Positions 59,583 through 64,000 of a stretch of 64,000 bases of DNA are shown here, in pieces. Location of the stretch: positions 157,667-221,666 of the forward strand of contig CANRDC010000001.1 in assembly GCA_947629245.1 (NCBI GenBank), read 5' to 3'. Origin of the DNA: an uncultured Oscillospiraceae bacterium. GTDB lineage: Bacteria > Bacillota > Clostridia > Oscillospirales > Oscillospiraceae. The position numbers were made by a program, and so were the translations under genes. Position 1 is the first letter of the stretch, and every line of letters begins with the position of its first letter. The notes beneath the pieces were generated by a model. It worked only from the letters and a program-made list of their open reading frames with translations, did not search any database and was not told the origin of the DNA.

Positions 59583-60175
59583 TGTTTAACTTCTTACTTG
59601 AAGCGATGTCTCGTGAGGAGGGAATTACAGGTGTTATTGACTTTGATAGCGCTTGTTACCGTGAACTCTCTATATGCGAGATACGCTATGTGCAGAAGGG
59701 GAAATATTGCGCGGCTTACTCTTTCTACACAGATGGCTGGGTCGCTAAAACACCTATGGGACCTATACTTGACCAAGACGGTCTCGTTGTGATGGACAGC
59801 GTCTTAGACATCGCTAACGTCACTGAGTATCCAACGCCGACAGCACTGAAGCGTCGACCGAAAGTAGACGTCATCGGCTTAAAGAAAGTTTATGAGAAGC
59901 TTGACCAAGGTGCCAAGGATTACGTCATTAAGCGTTATCCTATGCTTATGGGCTTAGTCCACAGCGTTAAGTTCTCATACATGCCGTTGCCATCTATTCA
60001 GGTGTGCCTCGCGCATCAGGGTCAGTTTCCCAAGATGATTGGGACCATTTCAATAGGATTGAATGGTTCACCGTTCCTAATGTACAAAGCCACTAATGAG
60101 GCTGATGACCTTCTCGCTAAAATGATGGAGGTCCAAGTATTATCACTACCGGAGGGACTCGGATATGTCGTTTGA
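59579..60175 (+). CDS. hypothetical protein
   Basis: ATGA overlap with sortase. Confidence 0.55.
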   Translation: MMFNFLLEAMSREEGITGVIDFDSACYRELSICEIRYVQKGKYCAAYSFYTDGWVAKTPMGPILDQDGLVVMDSVLDIANVTEYPTPTALKRRPKVDVIGLKKVYEKLDQGAKDYVIKRYPMLMGLVHSVKFSYMPLPSIQVCLAHQGQFPKMIGTISIGLNGSPFLMYKATNEADDLLAKMMEVQVLSLPEGLGYVV

Positions 60176-61640
60176 AAAGACAGCATCATACCTTAGGCAT
60201 CTTAACGAGGACGCCTTTAAGAAATACTGTGAAATCAGGAATGTCAATCCTCTCACTATTGACGCGGCTGTAATTGACAAGCCGAGCGATGTGGAGGACT
60301 GCTTGTGCGCATTTCTTGAGGAGGGTATAACTCCTCTGTACGTCATTCAAGACAAGCCAGTGTGGGTTAGCTACATTAAGTCACTTGTCGATGAACGTTA
60401 TCATGACGGCGTCGACATGACTATAATGAGTGGCCTTCCCGCAGACTTTCTCTACTTCTCCAGGGCTTGCTATCGCATGGGTTTCTCGATGTTCGAGGAC
60501 ACCACATACGATGTTATAGAGAAAATCTATATTATGGCGTACCCGGCGTTAGAGTTTCTCAATGCACAGACTTATGACGATGACGTTTACAACGCCATCG
60601 TCAAAGAAGCTATCAGGGTTTCCGGAGTGAGGAATAACGGACGCTCCGGCGCCAAGGCTTTGAGTGAGTTGAAACTCACTGATAACGCCGCGTACAATGA
60701 CCTTAACACTGAGAAGTCAACATCTATTCGGCCTGTTGTAGACCCGGCAGAAGCCTTTGAGTTCTGGAAAAATGCCCCTATGTGTGACGTTCATTTCTCT
60801 TTGAAGATTGATGGCGTCAACACTAAGATGGCATTCGCTAAGAATAAGGGCTTGGAGCTCGCACTTAGTCGTGGTCGTTCGGCTGACTCCATTGACTATA
60901 CTGATGCTATCAGGGCGTTCATTCAGACTCATGGTATTGACGCTATTTCTTTGGACGGGCGCGTGACTGGCGAAAGTTTTGTTGGACTCAAGGACCTGCA
61001 GATTGTCGCCAGTCATTATCCTGATAAGAACTACAAAACTCCTAAGTCCACTGCGATGGCTATGCTTCGCTCACCACATAACTTTGAAGCATCTGACTTG
61101 AAGTATCTCAATTGCCTGGCGTTCGACTATAACGGACTCGCTCCTAATATCGCATTCGATATTTTGGAGAAGGCTGGCTTCGCTACTCCGCCCGCCATTG
61201 TATTTAGTGGTGAGTCAATTCCCCGTACCTCGCTTGAAGAGTTCAATGAGTGGATGGAGATGAACGTACTCAAGCCCATGTTCATCAAAGGTAGCGAGTT
61301 GGGCATCGGTTCTGACGGTGTTGTCATGTATCTACTGGCTGATATCAACACCGAGCGCAAGGACAAATACAGCGATAAGAATATCGCAATAAAGTATGGA
61401 CCCTGGGCAGCCGCCACTTACACTTCACGCGTAACCGGATTTGCTTTCGACCAGCGGCGTGTAGAAGCCTCTATCGTTTTAGAGATTGAGCCGTGTGTCA
61501 CTCGTGACATGAATACTGCCACGAGAGTGGGCATTGGCTCACCCGATATTCTGATAAGAGACGACGTCCGTATCGGCGACACAATTGAGTTTGAGCGCAA
61601 AAGTGAGGCCTACAACGTCTATCTCCGCAAGAAGGAGTGA
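60165..61640 (+). CDS. NAD+-dependent DNA ligase-like protein (adenylation + OB core)
   Basis: Motif I SLKIDGVNTKMAF; SRGRSADSIDY; LDGRVTGE; SDGVV; IAIKYGPWAA; OB-like RVGIGSPDILIRDDVRIGDTIEFER. Confidence 0.75.
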   Translation: MSFEKTASYLRHLNEDAFKKYCEIRNVNPLTIDAAVIDKPSDVEDCLCAFLEEGITPLYVIQDKPVWVSYIKSLVDERYHDGVDMTIMSGLPADFLYFSRACYRMGFSMFEDTTYDVIEKIYIMAYPALEFLNAQTYDDDVYNAIVKEAIRVSGVRNNGRSGAKALSELKLTDNAAYNDLNTEKSTSIRPVVDPAEAFEFWKNAPMCDVHFSLKIDGVNTKMAFAKNKGLELALSRGRSADSIDYTDAIRAFIQTHGIDAISLDGRVTGESFVGLKDLQIVASHYPDKNYKTPKSTAMAMLRSPHNFEASDLKYLNCLAFDYNGLAPNIAFDILEKAGFATPPAIVFSGESIPRTSLEEFNEWMEMNVLKPMFIKGSELGIGSDGVVMYLLADINTERKDKYSDKNIAIKYGPWAAATYTSRVTGFAFDQRRVEASIVLEIEPCVTRDMNTATRVGIGSPDILIRDDVRIGDTIEFERKSEAYNVYLRKKE

Positions 61641-61648
61641 GTTCGTAG

Positions 61649-63382
61649 ATGGATTTTCGGAAGCACATTGAGACTAAACAACTGCTTCCAAAGGACGTCT
61701 TGCAAGACGTAATCAACAACTCCTTGGCAAATCGCTATACTGTGTTCGAGGAGTTGTGGAAGAACGGAGCTAAGTACAACGTCGCTGAAGATGTGGTTCT
61801 TAACGCCGCCGTTGAAGCTGGAGAAGGCGCCATTCATATCGTCAAATCCACTCGTGGAATATCTCCGTACCTCCAGGGATTTAGGGCTCTTGGTGGCGTG
61901 GATATGGCGATACAGATGAAAGCATTCCCTATCATCGAGCAGGATAAGACAATCACTTTCGTGGTCGCCAGGCCTGACGACCCTGCCGTTCTGCATAAGA
62001 TAGAGAAAGCCGCAGACGGCAAGATATATGGCGTTGCAGTTGTATCGAAGTTCATCTATGATGCGATATACAGCACCTATGTCGAGCCGCTGTTCATCGA
62101 GGTTTCGGCCGCCAGGGTTGCCAGTGAAGAGGTAAGTAAGCGTGGCGCAGACAGCGAGCGCCATGACTCCGAGGCACGCAAGGTGTACCGCCGTATACTC
62201 GACCTCGGTATCGACCGCGGTGCCTCCGACATCCATATTATGCCTCTACGCGATACCTGTCACATTATCTATCGTATCGACGGTATCAACTACCGCCTGA
62301 TGGAAGTCCCTAAGGCTATCTCCGAGCGTGTCAGTAACATTCTCTGTACGGACGCCGGTGTTCAGCGTAAGGGTGACCTCACGGCAGCTGATGGTAAGCT
62401 GGAGTACACGCCATCGCCTGGACATGGCGGCGGTGTGAAGAGAGACTTGCGTTTCTCTATGCTTCCGTCTACGAAAGGTATCGACATCAACATTCGTTAT
62501 CTCAATGATAAGATGTATACCTTCGAGGACCTCGGTATGACCGAGTCTAATGTCAAGACTTATAAGAGTTTGCTCCAGCGTCCGCAGGGTCTGATAATGC
62601 AGGTCGGTCCGACAGGCTCCGGTAAGTCTACGACATTGTACGCCGGGCTTCAGTACATCAACCAAACCAGCCTTCGTAATATCATAACCGTTGAGGACCC
62701 TGTTGAGATTACGATGGACGGTATTACTCAGGTTACTACTAATGATGCAACTGGCTTGACCTTCGCCAATGTTGTGCGCCAGTTCTTGCGCCATGACGTG
62801 GACGTGGGTATCGTCGGCGAAATTCGTGATGAAGAGACCGCACTTGAGGCTGTTAGGGCAGCCACCACGGGTCACCTTATCATTTCCTCACTGCACACTA
62901 ATGACTCCATTGGTGTGTTTGAGCGTCTCAATCGTCTTGGCGTCGACCCCTACACTCTCGGCGAAGTTCTTGTCGCCGTGATGTCTCAGCGTCTCGTTCG
63001 TCGCTTGTGCCCTCATTGCAAGGAGGCTTATAACCTTGACCTAAGCTCGAATAAGGCGAAGCACTATCGTCTTCCGACTGCTGAAGGTACAGCTACGTTC
63101 TATAAGGCTGTTGGCTGCGAGCATTGTCACAATATCGGCTACGTCGGACGTGTTGCGGTGAACGAGATTCTCCAGATTGATGGGCGTCTGAGACATCTAA
63201 TTCAGATGCATGCTCCTCGCGTAGAGTTTGAGAAGTATCTCTATGAGAAGCACTTCATGACTATGTACGAGGACGCCTTGAATAAGGCGCGCGCCGGCAT
63301 TACTTCCCTTGAGGAACTTGAGCCTATGTGCTCCGACACTCTGGCTTTCAAGGTCATACAGAAAAGCAATAATTGGAGGTGA
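61649..63382 (+). CDS. pilB: type IV pilus/type II secretion ATPase (PilB/GspE family)
   Basis: GPTGSGKSTTLYAGL; ITVEDPVE; GEIRDEETALEAVRAATTGHLIISSLHTND; zinc motif CPHC...CEHC. Confidence 0.9.
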   Translation: MDFRKHIETKQLLPKDVLQDVINNSLANRYTVFEELWKNGAKYNVAEDVVLNAAVEAGEGAIHIVKSTRGISPYLQGFRALGGVDMAIQMKAFPIIEQDKTITFVVARPDDPAVLHKIEKAADGKIYGVAVVSKFIYDAIYSTYVEPLFIEVSAARVASEEVSKRGADSERHDSEARKVYRRILDLGIDRGASDIHIMPLRDTCHIIYRIDGINYRLMEVPKAISERVSNILCTDAGVQRKGDLTAADGKLEYTPSPGHGGGVKRDLRFSMLPSTKGIDINIRYLNDKMYTFEDLGMTESNVKTYKSLLQRPQGLIMQVGPTGSGKSTTLYAGLQYINQTSLRNIITVEDPVEITMDGITQVTTNDATGLTFANVVRQFLRHDVDVGIVGEIRDEETALEAVRAATTGHLIISSLHTNDSIGVFERLNRLGVDPYTLGEVLVAVMSQRLVRRLCPHCKEAYNLDLSSNKAKHYRLPTAEGTATFYKAVGCEHCHNIGYVGRVAVNEILQIDGRLRHLIQMHAPRVEFEKYLYEKHFMTMYEDALNKARAGITSLEELEPMCSDTLAFKVIQKSNNWR

Positions 63383-63389
63383 ACACTAA

Positions 63390-64000
63390 GTGAGAACGTA
63401 TAACGGTAAGTTACTTACCGTGTATATTTCCCCGACAGGTGTTCGTGTCGCCGAAGGTGAAAACCGTGGTGGCAACCCGACGATTTCAAGGTTCTTCACA
63501 GTTCCTGCAGTCGAGGAGTATTTCACCGAGGTACCTGGACAGACTGGTACATACGAGATTACCAATATGTCTGGGCTCATTGATGTAATACTCAACGAGT
63601 GTCAGAACCAGAGGACCAGCTCTCGCCGGGTTATGATAAGCACTAACTGTCTTGGTATCCAGACGGAAATCACCACCGAGCAGGGGCGTAGTTCCATAAA
63701 GGATATGCTTACCGCAGACATCGGCGGGAGTAAGAAAGACAAGAACCCGAATAAAAAGAAGGGCTCTCTTGGAAATCTTACATGTGTCGTGTCTTGGGGA
63801 GAGCTGATTAAAGATGGTCGTGCTTGTCGCCAGGTTAGTACGACTTCTGGCGACAAGTTCATCTGTACATCTTTGGCCCAGGAGTTCTACCGCCGTGGCT
63901 ATGAGGTAATCAGCGTGGCTGATTGCCCTGGCACCTTGATGAACTTCAGGCAGGCAGAGGAGGCAACCTTTGACCATAAAGGTAAGGCAATCTTTGACTT
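63390..64000 (+). CDS. truncated hypothetical, possible PilM-like pilus assembly protein (3' end outside window)
   Basis: GTG start after ggaggtg; frame open to the window edge; not in the ORF track; position next to pilB. Confidence 0.5.
   Translation, partial: MRTYNGKLLTVYISPTGVRVAEGENRGGNPTISRFFTVPAVEEYFTEVPGQTGTYEITNMSGLIDVILNECQNQRTSSRRVMISTNCLGIQTEITTEQGRSSIKDMLTADIGGSKKDKNPNKKKGSLGNLTCVVSWGELIKDGRACRQVSTTSGDKFICTSLAQEFYRRGYEVISVADCPGTLMNFRQAEEATFDHKGKAIFD

Larger units (their letters stand above)
19..63835 (+). repeat. dispersed short oriented motif CGCCATG / CGCCAKGYTT
   Basis: About 55 CGCCATG and about 23 CGCCAGG counted by eye on +; about 13 CATGGCG. Intergenic copies at 8031, 25045, 26469, 42661, 51376, 56351. 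Confidence 0.75.

Noticed and set aside
19-63835. Explaining CGCCATG as a translation-start (Kozak-like) context
   Set aside because: Only a few copies overlap real start codons; most are internal to genes in several frames or lie in gaps, and bacterial starts here have AGGAGG-type RBSs.
1-64000. CRISPR array, tRNA, rRNA or transposase/integrase genes
   Set aside because: No spaced direct repeats, no cloverleaf or rRNA-like stretch recognised, and no transposase or integrase motifs in the ORFs.
1-64000. Alternative genetic code (stop reassignment)
   Set aside because: TAA, TAG and TGA are all used as gene ends at operon junctions, and conserved proteins read through normally with the standard code.

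Overview
The 64 kb window is densely coding, and essentially every credible gene is on the + strand (about 70 genes, short gaps, overlapping stop/start junctions). I found no rRNA, tRNA, CRISPR array or transposase. The gene content suggests a large conjugative or extrachromosomal element, or giant plasmid/phage-like replicon, of a Gram-positive (probably Clostridia-type) host. It carries: a VirB4-like T4SS ATPase and a VirB1-like wall hydrolase; a PilB/GspE-type ATPase plus a truncated downstream gene at the right edge; DnaB-like helicase, CHC2 primase zinc finger, LigA-like ligase, RuvC-like resolvase, SF2 helicase, NERD and NYN nucleases; ThyX; a GreA-like factor; Hsp70/DnaK; signal peptidase I and class B sortase; a ~1557 aa SLH surface protein; and an ATLF-like HEFGH metalloprotease. 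More than half the genes are uncharacterised, many in tandem paralogous runs. The main observations are: (1) a short interspersed oriented motif, CGCCATG (extended CGCCAKGYTT), about 55 copies by eye on the + strand against about 13 of its reverse complement, occurring in several reading frames and in most larger intergenic gaps; (2) a 580 aa protein whose C-terminus resembles the AcrVA2 anti-CRISPR family; (3) five consecutive divergent GNAT-like genes; (4) several other unexplained paralog arrays. All family calls come from reading motifs; no database search was run, and motif counts are manual.
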